Assembly (NCBI GenBank): GCA_965232255.1
Contig: OZ246962.1
Coordinates: 744,001 to 808,000, forward strand
DNA: 64,000 nucleotides
Source of the DNA: Endozoicomonas sp965232255
GTDB lineage: Bacteria; Pseudomonadota; Gammaproteobacteria; Pseudomonadales; Endozoicomonadaceae
Reading direction: 5' to 3'
Made by a program: the position numbers and the translations under genes. The notes under the pieces were generated by a model. That model searched no databases, was not told the origin of the DNA, and saw nothing but the letters and a program-made list of their open reading frames with translations. Position 1 is the first letter of the stretch, and each line of letters begins with the position of its first letter. This document shows positions 26,336-36,567 of the stretch, piece after piece.

Positions 26336-26714
26336 GGAGAGTCCTCTATCGCTTGGCTCAAGGCTATTTATCCACATACGGCCGGACTTTCTGGGGGTTA
26401 ACACGGTCAAATGCTGCGCACCCTGTAGAAATGGCCGGGGATAACTTCGGAACAGCAGAAAAACGTCGCGGACAATAGCATATATATTACGTCTCAGGTA
26501 TTCATTAAAGCGTTCTAATGACTTGAATCAAATCAACTTTCAGAATATTTCCAAAATTTTCAGAGTACCTGCGAGGTTCTGTTTGGACTTGTGAGTAGGT
26601 CTCTAGGGAAGCACGTCGTTTCAGGAAAAATCCGCAAAAGGAAAAGAGAAGAAAGGAGGAAAAGAGAAAACCAACAGGTGGTGAGTACTTCACCTGCTGG
26701 TCATGACGCGAGGA
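26336..26714. other. intergenic region between pgk and the TolC-family gene
   Basis: The 379 bp hold the pgk promoter region (right of 26336) and the terminator of the TolC-family gene (26671-26700). An A/G-rich tract lies at ~26625-26670. No gene is supported. Confidence 0.6.
26671..26700 (-). terminator. rho-independent terminator of the TolC-family gene
   Basis: On the minus strand CCAGCAGGTG and CACCTGTTGG form a 10-bp stem with one G-U pair, followed by TTTTCTCTTTTCC. Confidence 0.75.
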
Positions 26715-28031
26715 CTAATCTTGCAACTGCCAGTTGCTTGGTAGAACAAAACCCATATTTTGTAGCAGTTGTCCACCGGCCGCCAGAACCCGGTAGCGGG
26801 CATAGGTTTCCTGATAGACGGCAGAGGTCAAACTGATGCTGGACTGAAACAGCTCGTTCTCAGTATCAAGCAAATCGAGCAAGGTTCTTTTACCGATATT
26901 AAACTGCTCACGATAGGCGGCTACTGTCTCACGGCTGGCGTGTTCGTGGAGCAACAGATATTGGCGTTGACCGCTGGTGTACTCAAACGCTGCCCAGGCA
27001 ATGCGCATACGTTCTTCCACGTCCCTCATAAGCCGGGTCTTTTCGGAACGACTTTCTTCGGCCTGATAGGCACTTTCCAGCAACCGAGCCTTGTCACCAC
27101 CGCCATTGAACAGGTTGTAACTGAATCTGAGCATACCGACTGTTTCCATTACATCGCCCGATTGCCCTTCAATACCACCGGTCCACTTCTGGTCCAGCTC
27201 GGCATCCAGTGATGGAAGATAGCTGCTCTTGCGTGACGAGTAGGCTGACTCAGAAGACTCAATGGCCAACTCAGCGGCTTTTAAATCAGGATGATTTTCC
27301 CAGCCCTGTTTGATGGCAGAAGCCAGGTCAGCAGGCAGACGCAAATGGGCAAAGCCGGGAAATTCCAGATCCATCGGACTGTAGCCTGCTATTGCCCGAT
27401 AGGCACTTTCGGCATCCATCAGGTTATTTCTGGCATTGATCAGATTGGCATTGGCCCTGGCTCGCCGACCCTCTACCTGAATCAAGTCAGAGCTGCGAGC
27501 TACGCCCTGACGGGTACGCTGCTCAATCTGGTCGAAAATCTCATTGTGCAATTCCAGATTCTCTTCCGCCAACCCCAATAGGTCCTGGCGCTCAAGTACT
27601 TTCAGGTAGGCATCAGTGATCTGCAAGGCAAGATCTTCAAGAGTGGAATAAAGCCGCCACTGTTCCGCTTGTGTGTCCTTCCTGGCACTGTCAACACTGT
27701 TTACCGTATTAAAACCGTTAAACAGGTTCTGCCTGAAAGAGAGAGATGCCTCTTGGTGATCAATACGAACCTCTTCACTCGGCCCCTCAGAGTCTTCCTC
27801 GGATCGCCGCTGGCCGATATCACCAGTAAGATCAAGCGTTGGCCAAAAAGCAGCACTTGCAACGCCAATACTGGCCTCTTCTGCCTTCAGTCGGCTTAAC
27901 GCCGCTTTGGCTTCAGGGTGGACAAGCAATGCTTTGGAAATGGATTCTTCGAGAGTTTCAGCCAGAGCCTGCGTATTCCATATCAGCAAACTGGAAAAGA
28001 CGCCGGTCAAAATAAGGGGAAAACGATTCAT
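26715..28031 (-). CDS. TolC-family outer-membrane efflux/secretion channel
   Basis: The 438-residue protein begins with a signal peptide (MNRFPLILTGVFSSLLIWNTQALA). It then shows two OEP repeats typical of TolC: ETLEESISKALLVHPEAKAALSRLKAEEASIGVASAAFWPTLD, and later ADLASAIKQGWENHPDLKAAELAIESSESAYSSRKSSYLPSLD. The C-terminal GKRTLLDLLDTENELFQS is the conserved AgpT/TolC block. Such trimers bridge the periplasm and serve drug efflux pumps or type I secretion. No inner-membrane ABC, RND or adaptor gene is adjacent, so its partner is unknown. Confidence 0.9.
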   Translation of the reverse strand: MNRFPLILTGVFSSLLIWNTQALAETLEESISKALLVHPEAKAALSRLKAEEASIGVASAAFWPTLDLTGDIGQRRSEEDSEGPSEEVRIDHQEASLSFRQNLFNGFNTVNSVDSARKDTQAEQWRLYSTLEDLALQITDAYLKVLERQDLLGLAEENLELHNEIFDQIEQRTRQGVARSSDLIQVEGRRARANANLINARNNLMDAESAYRAIAGYSPMDLEFPGFAHLRLPADLASAIKQGWENHPDLKAAELAIESSESAYSSRKSSYLPSLDAELDQKWTGGIEGQSGDVMETVGMLRFSYNLFNGGGDKARLLESAYQAEESRSEKTRLMRDVEERMRIAWAAFEYTSGQRQYLLLHEHASRETVAAYREQFNIGKRTLLDLLDTENELFQSSISLTSAVYQETYARYRVLAAGGQLLQNMGFVLPSNWQLQD

Positions 28032-28440
28032 AGGTGTCCCTGTATCTTTTCGTACCGAGATTTATTACCAAGATACATCGCCTGTTATAAGGGGCACTTT
28101 ATAGATAACAGCAAAATATTTGCCCACCTATGCTTGCGCTTCTGGTCAGCGAGAACTGACTTGTGATAAAAAAGCTAAAAGTCATCCATCTATTGAATAG
28201 CCACGATTAGCAAGTGCAGCACACCAAAAAACTGCATTTGACCAATAAAAAAGGCAGCAAATCATGGCGGTGGATGTCACCCCTTGGAAACAAAAATGAA
28301 AACGAGCCGAGGTCAAACTGCCAACAACAACTAGTTCAAATTGATTATGACAACGGCGCACACCTCCCTGAATCAGCCGTGATGATTTTCGCCAAGGGCC
28401 GCCAGAAGGAACGAAAAAGGCTTTCAAAAAAGGGGATACA
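28032..28440. other. intergenic region upstream of the Pil-Chp cluster
   Basis: This 409-bp, AT-rich gap separates divergent genes and should hold promoters for the TolC-family gene and for pilI. No ORF with a plausible start and coding bias is seen. No clear operator was recognised. Confidence 0.5.
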
Positions 28441-28929
28441 ATGAATAACACCACCCCAAATCTGATTGATCAGCCAGTTCAACAGCCAAAGCGCTGGCAA
28501 GGCGTCGACTTTTTACTCCATGGCCAGCACTATGTTGTTGCCCTTGACTCTATCGCCGAAATTATCCCGCATCCCAAAACCACAGCGCTTCCTGGCGCGT
28601 CGCCCTGGATTAAGGGCATTGCTAACGTCAGTGGACGTCTTGTTGTCATTATCAGTCTCGGTGCGTTTATTTCTGACACTGACAATAGCGGCCCTGACGG
28701 CCGCGTTCTGGTCATTCCCCAGCATCAGCTGGCCATCGGTTTGGCGGTTGATGCAGTGAGCGGGATAAAACAGTTCACCGCTGATAAATACGCTGAGCAA
28801 ATACCGCCATCAATCCCTGCGGGCATGCAGCCATTTACCCAAGGATCTTACGATTCGCAGCATGTTGTCTTTAGCGTTGAACGGTTCCTGGGCAGCGAAC
28901 AATTTCTAACAGCCGACGCGGGATTTTGA
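28441..28929 (+). CDS. pilI: CheW-like adaptor PilI
   Basis: A 162-residue single CheW domain (VDFLLHGQHYVVALDSIAEIIPHPKTTALPGASPWIKGIANVSGRLVVIISL). CheW proteins couple chemoreceptors to the CheA kinase. It is followed after 15 bp by a PilJ-like receptor and then a ChpA-like kinase, the Pil-Chp order that controls type IV pili. The start ATG follows AAGGGGATACA. The usual upstream response-regulator genes pilG and pilH are not here. Confidence 0.85.
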   Translation: MNNTTPNLIDQPVQQPKRWQGVDFLLHGQHYVVALDSIAEIIPHPKTTALPGASPWIKGIANVSGRLVVIISLGAFISDTDNSGPDGRVLVIPQHQLAIGLAVDAVSGIKQFTADKYAEQIPPSIPAGMQPFTQGSYDSQHVVFSVERFLGSEQFLTADAGF

Positions 28930-28944
28930 TTCGGGGAACAGACC

Positions 28945-31023
28945 ATGACAGGCAAACAAGCAAACAGCGAGCAAGGCAACAGTGCCGCCATGACCGGCTC
29001 GATCACCATGCTGGTGCTATCCCTTTTGGTCATGACTGGTGCTTTTATTCTCAATATGGAGCAAGTCCGGCTATCTCATGGTTACGCCCGTGATGCCGGA
29101 AATCTGCAAGTGCTTTCCCAGCAGATTGCCGCCCACGCTGCTGGGGCGGTCGCTGGTGAAGAAGAAGTGTTCTCCCTGCTGCAAGAGGCAACATCGTCGT
29201 TTAACCAGTCTGTTAATGACCTTGGTAATGCCCGACTATCCCTTTTCCCCCTGACCGACACAGATGTCCCGACCGGTCAAATCGCCGGAGTGGCGGCCAC
29301 CTGGTCAGAGATGGAAACAGAAGCGCAAACCATTCTGGCAACCCAGGAAGCCATATTATCCTTGCATGTCCTGACCGCTACGCTCAACGAAACCGTGCCT
29401 CAGTTGCAGATTGAGTATGACGAAGTGGTCGCCATCTTGCTTGATAGCGGCGCACCTGCCGACCAGATTGCCCTGGCCCAGCGGCAGCCCTGGCTGGCAG
29501 AGCGCATCATGGGTAACGTTGCCAAAGTGCTCGAAGGTGGCGAAGACGCCATTATGGCCGCAGACAGCTTTGGGCGTGACACCAAACTGTTCGGCCGGGG
29601 GCTTAGTGGCATGCTCCAGGGCAACCCGGCCATGGGTATCAGTCGGATTACCAACGAACAGGCCACACAGCGGCTGATCGAAATTGCTGAGCTCTTTGTC
29701 TTTGTGGATCGCACCGTTGACGAAATATTGGAAGTTTCGCCCGAGCTGTTTCAGGCTCGCCAAAGTGTGGATGTTATTTTTGCCGACGCGCAACAACTGC
29801 TGCAACAGACATCGGTACTGGCAGACACCCTTTCCGATGCCAACCAAATTGCGCTGAATCTGACCATGATTATTGCCGGCGGTCTGTCATTGCTATTCCT
29901 GTTACTGAGCGCCATCACTGTTAAGCGTCGCCTGCAACAAAAAGAACAGCTGCCAAAACCACAGAACAACCATAGCGAAAGCAGTGAAGTGGAAAGTGCT
30001 CCCGATCCACAAGCCATTTCCCAATTATTTGATGAAATACAGGACGAGCGCACCGAAGCCACTCATCCACACACTGACCTGGACGATGGTAAGCCAACCG
30101 TCAAAGCCCTGGTGCACGAAGACTTCAGCGATACCACGGCCGAGCAGCTGCAAGCGCTGGCACAGACCATTGACCAAACGGCTGCCAAAGTAGATACCGC
30201 TGTTCAGGAAACTCAGGCAACTGCCCGGCTACTGGCCGAGGCCTCAGATCATCAGGCACGGGAAATCAGTGCTACCGCTGAGTCTGTCAACCAGATGGCG
30301 CAAGCCATTAACCAAATATCCAGCCAGGCAGTGGAATGTGTTGAAGCGGCTGAACGCTCCGGGCAGATTGCTGCCAACAGCAGTTTGGCAGTGCATAACT
30401 CACTCAATGGCGTAGAGACCATGCACAGCCAGATGCAGGAGACCACCGAATGGCTCAAGCGCCTGGGCGAATCCTCCCGGGAGATTGCTGAACTGGTAGC
30501 GCTGATCAACGACATTGCCGACCAAACCAACATTCTCTCGCTCAATGCCACCATCCAGGCTTCCATGGCGGGCGATGCCGGTCGGGGTTTTGCCTCGGCT
30601 GCTGAAGAGGTGCAGCGGCTCACTGAGCGTGTGGCAACTGCTACCCGGCAAGTAGGTACGCTGGTGGCCAATATCGAAAGCGATGCCAGTGCCGCAGTCA
30701 ACTCCATGGAGCAAAACACCTCGGAACTGGGCGGCGATCAACGCCTGACCAGCGAGGCCAGCACGGCTCTTAAAGAGATTGAACAGACCTGTAACCATAT
30801 GGCCGTCCTGATTCGTGAGATCGCCCGGGAAGCCAGGGAGCAGACTCAGTCGGCTAACGTCGTCGCCAGTCGCATGGAAGCCATTGGTAATATCGCCACC
30901 CAAACATCGTCGGGAACCCGGGCAACGGCTCAGTCCATCGGCGAGTTAGCCGGCATAACCACCGAAATGCGTCAGGCCGTTATGGGCTTGAGGTTGCCGA
31001 CAGCGGGAGCCTGCCATGAGTGA
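28945..31023 (+). CDS. pilJ: methyl-accepting receptor PilJ
   Basis: The 692-residue receptor has TM1 at ~17-37, a periplasmic region of ~270 residues, and TM2 at ~308-330 (MIIAGGLSLLFLLLSAI). An acidic linker and a cytoplasmic signalling domain follow, with the hairpin tip DIADQTNILSLNATIQASMAGDAGRGFASAAEEVQRL. The tip deviates from the usual E-x-ARAGE form (QASMAGDAG), as in PilJ. It should sense surface contact or pilus tension and signal through PilI to ChpA. Its end overlaps chpA by eight bases. Confidence 0.9.
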   Translation: MTGKQANSEQGNSAAMTGSITMLVLSLLVMTGAFILNMEQVRLSHGYARDAGNLQVLSQQIAAHAAGAVAGEEEVFSLLQEATSSFNQSVNDLGNARLSLFPLTDTDVPTGQIAGVAATWSEMETEAQTILATQEAILSLHVLTATLNETVPQLQIEYDEVVAILLDSGAPADQIALAQRQPWLAERIMGNVAKVLEGGEDAIMAADSFGRDTKLFGRGLSGMLQGNPAMGISRITNEQATQRLIEIAELFVFVDRTVDEILEVSPELFQARQSVDVIFADAQQLLQQTSVLADTLSDANQIALNLTMIIAGGLSLLFLLLSAITVKRRLQQKEQLPKPQNNHSESSEVESAPDPQAISQLFDEIQDERTEATHPHTDLDDGKPTVKALVHEDFSDTTAEQLQALAQTIDQTAAKVDTAVQETQATARLLAEASDHQAREISATAESVNQMAQAINQISSQAVECVEAAERSGQIAANSSLAVHNSLNGVETMHSQMQETTEWLKRLGESSREIAELVALINDIADQTNILSLNATIQASMAGDAGRGFASAAEEVQRLTERVATATRQVGTLVANIESDASAAVNSMEQNTSELGGDQRLTSEASTALKEIEQTCNHMAVLIREIAREAREQTQSANVVASRMEAIGNIATQTSSGTRATAQSIGELAGITTEMRQAVMGLRLPTAGACHE

Positions 31024-34000
31024 ACAGCAAGAGCAAGAGTATGTAGACACCGAGCTGATCAGCGGTGCCATCGCCAGAGCCCAGCGTGGCTTAGAGAATT
31101 TTACCGCTGATGCCGAGGGGCAGAGGCGGCTTAACCGCTGTCGCGTGGATATCCAGCAGGTCCACGACGCTCTGCCAGCCCAGTCTCCCGCCCGTTCGCT
31201 CACCAGGGCGATGCTGCCAGTGCTCGATAGCCTCATGGCTAATCCACAAGAGGCGTCCGATGAGCACAGCAAAAAACAACAGGCCAAACTGATTGCAGCG
31301 CTAAAACAACTGCCGCACAGCATTGTCTCCACCACCGATAGTCAGTTACCGACACTGCTTAAAGAGTTGCGACAACTGCAAAAGGGGCCGCAAAAAAACT
31401 GGCACATGCCAGGGTTGATCACTTCTGGCTTGATGCCTGACTACTTACAACCGGCAACAGACACAACACCTATCGACTCATCGCAGCTGGAGGTGCTTCA
31501 GGACAGTGGCTTTGCCGTTACGGTCCGAAAAATACGCCAGAAGTATCAGTTGTGCCTGGCCGCAGTGATCAGGGACAGCCAGCGCCAGCAACAGTTGCAA
31601 ATCATTGACAAGCTCTTTGCCAAACTGCAAAACCTCTGTTGGGATTCCCCCCTGTCATCCCTTTGGGAGGTGTGCAGTGCCTTTTGCCAGGGCCTGCAAG
31701 CGGGAGATATTCTCCTCGATAACGACGCCATCCGATTGCTCGGTGATATTGACCATGAGTTGCGCCACTTGGTTGATGAGGAAACAGCGCGACTTAATAC
31801 CCCACCGCCCCAGAAATTATTTGCCCAGATATCGCAGCGGATCCGAGAGACTCACAGCGATAATCCCTTGATCCTGTCAATCCAGCAGCGCTATGCTCAG
31901 CACGAAGTCAAAGAGGAACCGTCGCCACTCGAAGTGGAAAAATCGCACGCCTTTGCGCTACACAGGGCACCGACCAACAAGAGCACCCCAAACTGTTCCG
32001 AAGACGTTTGCCCCCAATCTACTTATGAAATATTCGCTGCCCAGACCAACGAGATAAAGCAACAACTGACCGTCGAGCTGCCAAAATGGCGCGATGATTT
32101 TACTGATCAGGTGGCTGCCAGCAGAATCCGGCGCGCTTGCCACTCGCTTAAAGGCCACGGGCGCATTATCGGTGCGGATGTCATCGGTGAACTGGCCTGG
32201 TCACTGGAGAACATGCTCGACAGCGTGATCAATGGCATCACCACTGCCAGCGAACCCATGGCCAACCTGTTAGCTGAAGTTGTCACCATGCTACCAGAGC
32301 TGGTGCACGATTTTGTCGATAATAGCCAGCAGCTAACGCCAGAAGTGCTGATGTGCATGGAGAAGGCTGATGCGCTGGGCGCCGGGGATCATTACGCTGT
32401 TGATGATGAGCCAGAAGATATGGTGGACCTTCAGGACTCACCCATGATGTTTGGCCATGTGATGGCCGCTCCTGCACAAAGCAGCGATGCAGAAACCACA
32501 GCACAAACACCGAACCAGCCTGAAATGAACCAGCTGCACTGGTTAACCAACGCCACCGATCATCTTTCCCAATGGCTTGACCATATCCCACCTGCCGGGC
32601 TGCAGCAGTGCCAGCAAGGGCTCAAGGCGGTGGTAGAAAACGCTCGTAACCTTGAACAGCACGAACTGGCTCAACTCGGTGATGTACTGCTGGATATCTG
32701 CGTTTACCTGGAAACTTACGAAGGCACTCTGCCAGCGCAACTGCTGACGCCACTCAATAACGGTTTTACCACCTTGCTGGCGATGCTCAACCAGGAGGAA
32801 CAGGCTTCACCCCAAGGTGTTTTTGGTGCGCTTTGTGATGCCCTGGAATCATTACTGCTTGGCCAGCCTGTCAATGCAAGGCCCATCTCCGAACCGGTTC
32901 CCCAGTCTGTCCCGGTCGAATCGCAAGATCCATTAGCCAATATTACCCTGCCTGACTACCTTGGACAGACCACCACCAGTACACCTGTCACCCAACAGGC
33001 TGACAAATCGACAACAAGTACGTCACAAGAGCTGCCATCGCCTGTCAGGACAGCACCGGCTCATGAGCTAATCCAGGTTTCCACCCAGCGGCTCGAAACC
33101 CTGATCAACATTGCGGAAGAGTCCAGCAGCAATCGCACCTGCATTGAGCAACAGCTCACCGAAACCGTGCAGGCGATTGCAGAGATGAACCGAACAGTAG
33201 TACGACTGCGCGAGCAGTTCCGTCGCCTTGATTGTCAGATACAGAGCCGCCCGCAGAGCAGTGAAAACCCACAACTGTCACCACTGTCCAATGCGCTGGC
33301 TGAATCAACATCGGACCTGATGGAGCTGCACGGCATATTGCAGCAAAAAACCCGTGTCGCCGAAATTCTGCTGCAACAACAGGCCAGAACCCAAATCGAA
33401 CTGCACGAGCACCTGCTAAAAACCCGAATGGTGCCCTTTAACCAGTTGGTGCCCAGACTGCGTACCTTTGTCCATCGCATCTGCACTGAGCTGGACAAAC
33501 CGGTAGAGCTGCTGGTGCGCGGGGGTGAAGAAGAGCTGGACAAAACCACGCTGGAACAGATTTTGCCGACGTTGGAGCATCTGCTGCGTAACGCCATTGA
33601 CCACGGTATCGAAGACTCAGCAGATATACGTCGCAAAGTCGGCAAACCAGCCGCAGGCCAGATATCCCTTACCATTCATCGTGATGGCATGGCGATGGTG
33701 GTAGCTCTTGCTGACGATGGCCGTGGCATCAATCCTGGCGCAGTACAAGCCAGGGCAGCAGCGCAGCAACTGATCGGCCCTCAAGAATCGGTAGATATGA
33801 ACCGAGCCGTCAAACTGATTATGCAACCGGGCTTTAATAGCGCTGCCAACCCTGCATCCCTGGCAGCCATCGACCTCGAAATACGCCAGCTCGGCGGCAG
33901 TGTTGCGCTGCATTCCGAGGGTGGCCAAGGTACACATATCACCCTGCGACTGCCATTTGCCCAGTCCATCCATCGCGCCTTGATGGTGAGTGTGGCCGGC

Positions 34001-34777
34001 AATCATTACGCCCTACCCATGCACACCATTGACGAGATAACGATGGTGGCAGCCAACGAGTTAAGTGAATCCTGTGGAACCCAGGCCGTTAATGCCAACG
34101 GTACACAGTACCGGCTGGTTCATCTGAGCGATCTGCTCGGCAATGTCAGGACGAAAGTCGCCAGAGGACAACGTCCCGTGGTGTTGGTACGCCGGGACAA
34201 CGACCATATCGCCATCGAGGTGGATACCGTCGAAGGCAGTCGGGAGATCATCAGCAAGCGTCTTGGGGCGCCCTTCTCAGGACTGACCGGCGTCACTGGA
34301 GTCACCATTGCCGGTGATGGTCAGGTGGTTATCATTCTTGATCCATTGGCGCTTTATCACAAACATCTGATCACACCACCAACACCTCACCAGCCTGACA
34401 GTAGCGATCTGGCTGCACAGGTAATGGTTGTGGATGACTCAATCACGGCTCGCAAGACAATCAGCCAACTCCTGGTCCAACAAGGCTATCAGGTCATCAC
34501 CGCCAGAGATGGCAGGGAAGCACTGGCAATGCTGGCAGAACAGCAGCCGGATATTGTTCTGGTGGATGTGGAAATGCCGCACATGGATGGTTTTGGTTTA
34601 CTCAGAGCACTTCAGGACGATCCGGCACTGGCTCATTTGCCCGTAATCATGATGGCCTGTGAACAACATCGTGAACAAGCTCTTGAGCTGGGTGTCAGTG
34701 AGTTGGTGGCCAAACCGTTTCGGGAAAAACGGTTACTGTCCGCCATTGAGTCGCTGACCGAACGGGCCAGCAGTTAA
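31016..34777 (+). CDS. chpA: ChpA-type hybrid CheA histidine kinase/response regulator
   Basis: The 1253-residue kinase integrates Pil-Chp signals. A PilL-N-like region comes first, then an Hpt module with phospho-His376 (RACHSLKGHGRIIGA). A P3 dimerisation region precedes the catalytic domain, with the H-box-like LLKTRMVPFNQLVPRLRTFV and N-box NAIDHGIED (~859). A CheW domain follows. The C-terminal receiver begins VVDDSITARKTI (~1137), with phospho-Asp in IVLVDVEMPHMDGFG (~1183) and Lys in VAKPF (~1231). P. aeruginosa ChpA (2472 residues) has about eight Hpt-type modules; only one clear Hpt histidine is seen here, so this is a compact form. A terminator follows. Confidence 0.92.
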   Translation: MSEQQEQEYVDTELISGAIARAQRGLENFTADAEGQRRLNRCRVDIQQVHDALPAQSPARSLTRAMLPVLDSLMANPQEASDEHSKKQQAKLIAALKQLPHSIVSTTDSQLPTLLKELRQLQKGPQKNWHMPGLITSGLMPDYLQPATDTTPIDSSQLEVLQDSGFAVTVRKIRQKYQLCLAAVIRDSQRQQQLQIIDKLFAKLQNLCWDSPLSSLWEVCSAFCQGLQAGDILLDNDAIRLLGDIDHELRHLVDEETARLNTPPPQKLFAQISQRIRETHSDNPLILSIQQRYAQHEVKEEPSPLEVEKSHAFALHRAPTNKSTPNCSEDVCPQSTYEIFAAQTNEIKQQLTVELPKWRDDFTDQVAASRIRRACHSLKGHGRIIGADVIGELAWSLENMLDSVINGITTASEPMANLLAEVVTMLPELVHDFVDNSQQLTPEVLMCMEKADALGAGDHYAVDDEPEDMVDLQDSPMMFGHVMAAPAQSSDAETTAQTPNQPEMNQLHWLTNATDHLSQWLDHIPPAGLQQCQQGLKAVVENARNLEQHELAQLGDVLLDICVYLETYEGTLPAQLLTPLNNGFTTLLAMLNQEEQASPQGVFGALCDALESLLLGQPVNARPISEPVPQSVPVESQDPLANITLPDYLGQTTTSTPVTQQADKSTTSTSQELPSPVRTAPAHELIQVSTQRLETLINIAEESSSNRTCIEQQLTETVQAIAEMNRTVVRLREQFRRLDCQIQSRPQSSENPQLSPLSNALAESTSDLMELHGILQQKTRVAEILLQQQARTQIELHEHLLKTRMVPFNQLVPRLRTFVHRICTELDKPVELLVRGGEEELDKTTLEQILPTLEHLLRNAIDHGIEDSADIRRKVGKPAAGQISLTIHRDGMAMVVALADDGRGINPGAVQARAAAQQLIGPQESVDMNRAVKLIMQPGFNSAANPASLAAIDLEIRQLGGSVALHSEGGQGTHITLRLPFAQSIHRALMVSVAGNHYALPMHTIDEITMVAANELSESCGTQAVNANGTQYRLVHLSDLLGNVRTKVARGQRPVVLVRRDNDHIAIEVDTVEGSREIISKRLGAPFSGLTGVTGVTIAGDGQVVIILDPLALYHKHLITPPTPHQPDSSDLAAQVMVVDDSITARKTISQLLVQQGYQVITARDGREALAMLAEQQPDIVLVDVEMPHMDGFGLLRALQDDPALAHLPVIMMACEQHREQALELGVSELVAKPFREKRLLSAIESLTERASS

Positions 34778-34789
34778 GCCGTCAAAAGT

Positions 34790-34827
34790 CTTCTGCCTGC
34801 TGCTTTCTGTTTAATGGCAGGCAGAAG
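34790..34827. terminator. bidirectional terminator between chpA and rsmE
   Basis: CTTCTGCCTGC (34790-34800) pairs perfectly with GCAGGCAGAAG (34817-34827), 11 bp, between two convergent genes. Confidence 0.7.
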
Positions 34828-34835
34828 GCTTGGCA

Positions 34836-35564
34836 CTACCGATAATCACCCCATAAATACTGCATCAGGGCAATGGCTACCACTGGTGCCGTTTCAGTAC
34901 GCAAAACCCTGGGCCCAAGGGCCAGCGCATGAAACTGATGACGCTCTGCCAGGGCAATCTCGGCAGCAGTAAGACCGCCTTCCGGACCGATCAACAGTGA
35001 TACCGATTGCGGTGGCTCAAAGCCACTGAGCTTCTGTTCGGTACGATGATGCAGTACAAAGCCCAGATCAGTGTTGCGACTTGCCAACCACTGCTCGACG
35101 GTTTGTGGCGCATGGATAGTGGGCACTATGTTGCGACCGCACTGCTCGCAGGCACTGATGGCTACTTGCTGCCAGTGTCTAAGCCGTTTATCAAGCCGGT
35201 CCGCATGCAGTTTGACTTCGCAGCGTTCGCTCCATAGCGGCGTGATAGCAGTAACACCCGCTTCGGTGGCTTTCTGAATGGCGTAGTCCATACGCTCGCC
35301 CCGACTCAGAGCTTGGCCCAGTTCAATCACCAGTGGCGACTGGGCATCGCCGACAATCACTGCCTGCAAAGTAACCGTCACTGCCTTTTTGCTGACGTTC
35401 GCCACCGTACCTTGCCACGCTTCTCCTTGACCATTAAACAGCACCAGCGGCTCGCCAGACTGCATACGCAAGACACGACCCACATGGTTAGCGGCACTTT
35501 CCGACAGTTCGATGGTACTGCCTGTCTGAAATGGCTGGTCAGAAAAGATTCGAGGATTTCGCAT
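34836..35564 (-). CDS. rsmE: 16S rRNA m3U1498 methyltransferase RsmE
   Basis: RsmE methylates U1498 in the ribosomal decoding region using SAM. The SPOUT-fold motifs are LLIGPEGGLTAAEIALA and ALGPRVLRTETAPVVAIALMQYLWGD; the PUA-like N-terminus is RNPRIFSDQPFQTGSTIELSESAANHVGRVLRM. The ATG at 35564 (MRNPRIF) gives 242 residues and aligns with the E. coli start; an in-frame GTG at 35585 is possible. It is the last gene of a leftward SAM-cycle cluster. Confidence 0.93.
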   Translation of the reverse strand: MRNPRIFSDQPFQTGSTIELSESAANHVGRVLRMQSGEPLVLFNGQGEAWQGTVANVSKKAVTVTLQAVIVGDAQSPLVIELGQALSRGERMDYAIQKATEAGVTAITPLWSERCEVKLHADRLDKRLRHWQQVAISACEQCGRNIVPTIHAPQTVEQWLASRNTDLGFVLHHRTEQKLSGFEPPQSVSLLIGPEGGLTAAEIALAERHQFHALALGPRVLRTETAPVVAIALMQYLWGDYR

Positions 35565-35652
35565 GAGATGATATCGAGATGACACGGTAGACGGTCGGCA
35601 TTATAAGCGCCGGACCAGGAAGAAAGATAGAACCACCAGCTACACCAGTGGC

Positions 35653-36516
35653 TCAGGCCAGGGGAATGCCAAGGTTGTCGCAAATACCCTGGCATGGGGC
35701 GGACTGGTTCAGGGTGTAAAAGTGCAGCCCCGGCACACCATCTTGCAGCAGGTTTTCACACAGCCGGGTCACCACTTCTTCGCCAAACTGGCGGATACTG
35801 GCGGTATCATCCCCGTAAGCTTCGAGCTGTTTGCGAATCCAGCGGGGAATTTCTGCCCCACAAGCATCGGAAAATCGCGCCAGACGAGTGTAGTTGGTAA
35901 TCGGCATAATGCCCGGCACCACTGGGATCTCAATGCCCAGACCATGGAGACGTTCGAGGAAATAAAAGTAGCTGTCCGGATTAAAAAAGTACTGGGTGAT
36001 GGCTGAATCCGCGCCAGCCTCCACTTTACGCCGGAAGTTTTCCAGGTCGCGCTCCATGGTCAGTGCCTGGGGATGTACTTCCGGATAGGCCGCTACTTCA
36101 ATATGAAAATGGTTCCCGGTTTCACTGCGAATAAGCGCCACCAGCTCACTGGCATGATGCAAATCGCCGCGTTCGTGCCCCATGCCGGAGGGCAAATCAC
36201 CGCGCAAGGCCACGATGCGGTCGATACCTCGCTGTCGGTAAAGATGCAACAGCGCTTTGATCTTTTCCGGCGAGTCACCGACGCAAGACAAGTGCGGCGC
36301 AGTAGCCACCGATGTTTCATTCTGCGTAGTGAGTACCGTAGCCAGCGTGCGGTCACGGGTTGAACCACCGGCCCCGTAAGTGACAGAGAAAAACTCCGGT
36401 TGGTAACGGGCCAGGTCATGGGCACTGTCTACCAGTTTTTTGGCACCCTCGGTGGTTCTGGTGGGGAAAAACTCAAAACTGATGGCAACGGAATTATTAA
36501 GATTATTAGTAGCCAT
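35653..36516 (-). CDS. metF: 5,10-methylenetetrahydrofolate reductase
   Basis: MetF makes 5-methyl-THF, the methyl donor for methionine synthesis. The TIM-barrel motifs are SFEFFPTRTTEG (catalytic Glu), FFSVTYGAGGSTRDRT, ALRGDLPSGMG, QYFFNPDSYFYF and VPGIMPITNY. The ATG at 36516 (MATNNLNNS) gives 287 residues; earlier GTG and TTG codons in frame lack support. It is 51 bp after ahcY, in the common ahcY-metF order. Confidence 0.94.
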   Translation of the reverse strand: MATNNLNNSVAISFEFFPTRTTEGAKKLVDSAHDLARYQPEFFSVTYGAGGSTRDRTLATVLTTQNETSVATAPHLSCVGDSPEKIKALLHLYRQRGIDRIVALRGDLPSGMGHERGDLHHASELVALIRSETGNHFHIEVAAYPEVHPQALTMERDLENFRRKVEAGADSAITQYFFNPDSYFYFLERLHGLGIEIPVVPGIMPITNYTRLARFSDACGAEIPRWIRKQLEAYGDDTASIRQFGEEVVTRLCENLLQDGVPGLHFYTLNQSAPCQGICDNLGIPLA

Positions 36517-36567
36517 GATATTCACCAACAGCGGCTTTCTGACTGGGGCGAAGCCCCGTTCAGAGCA

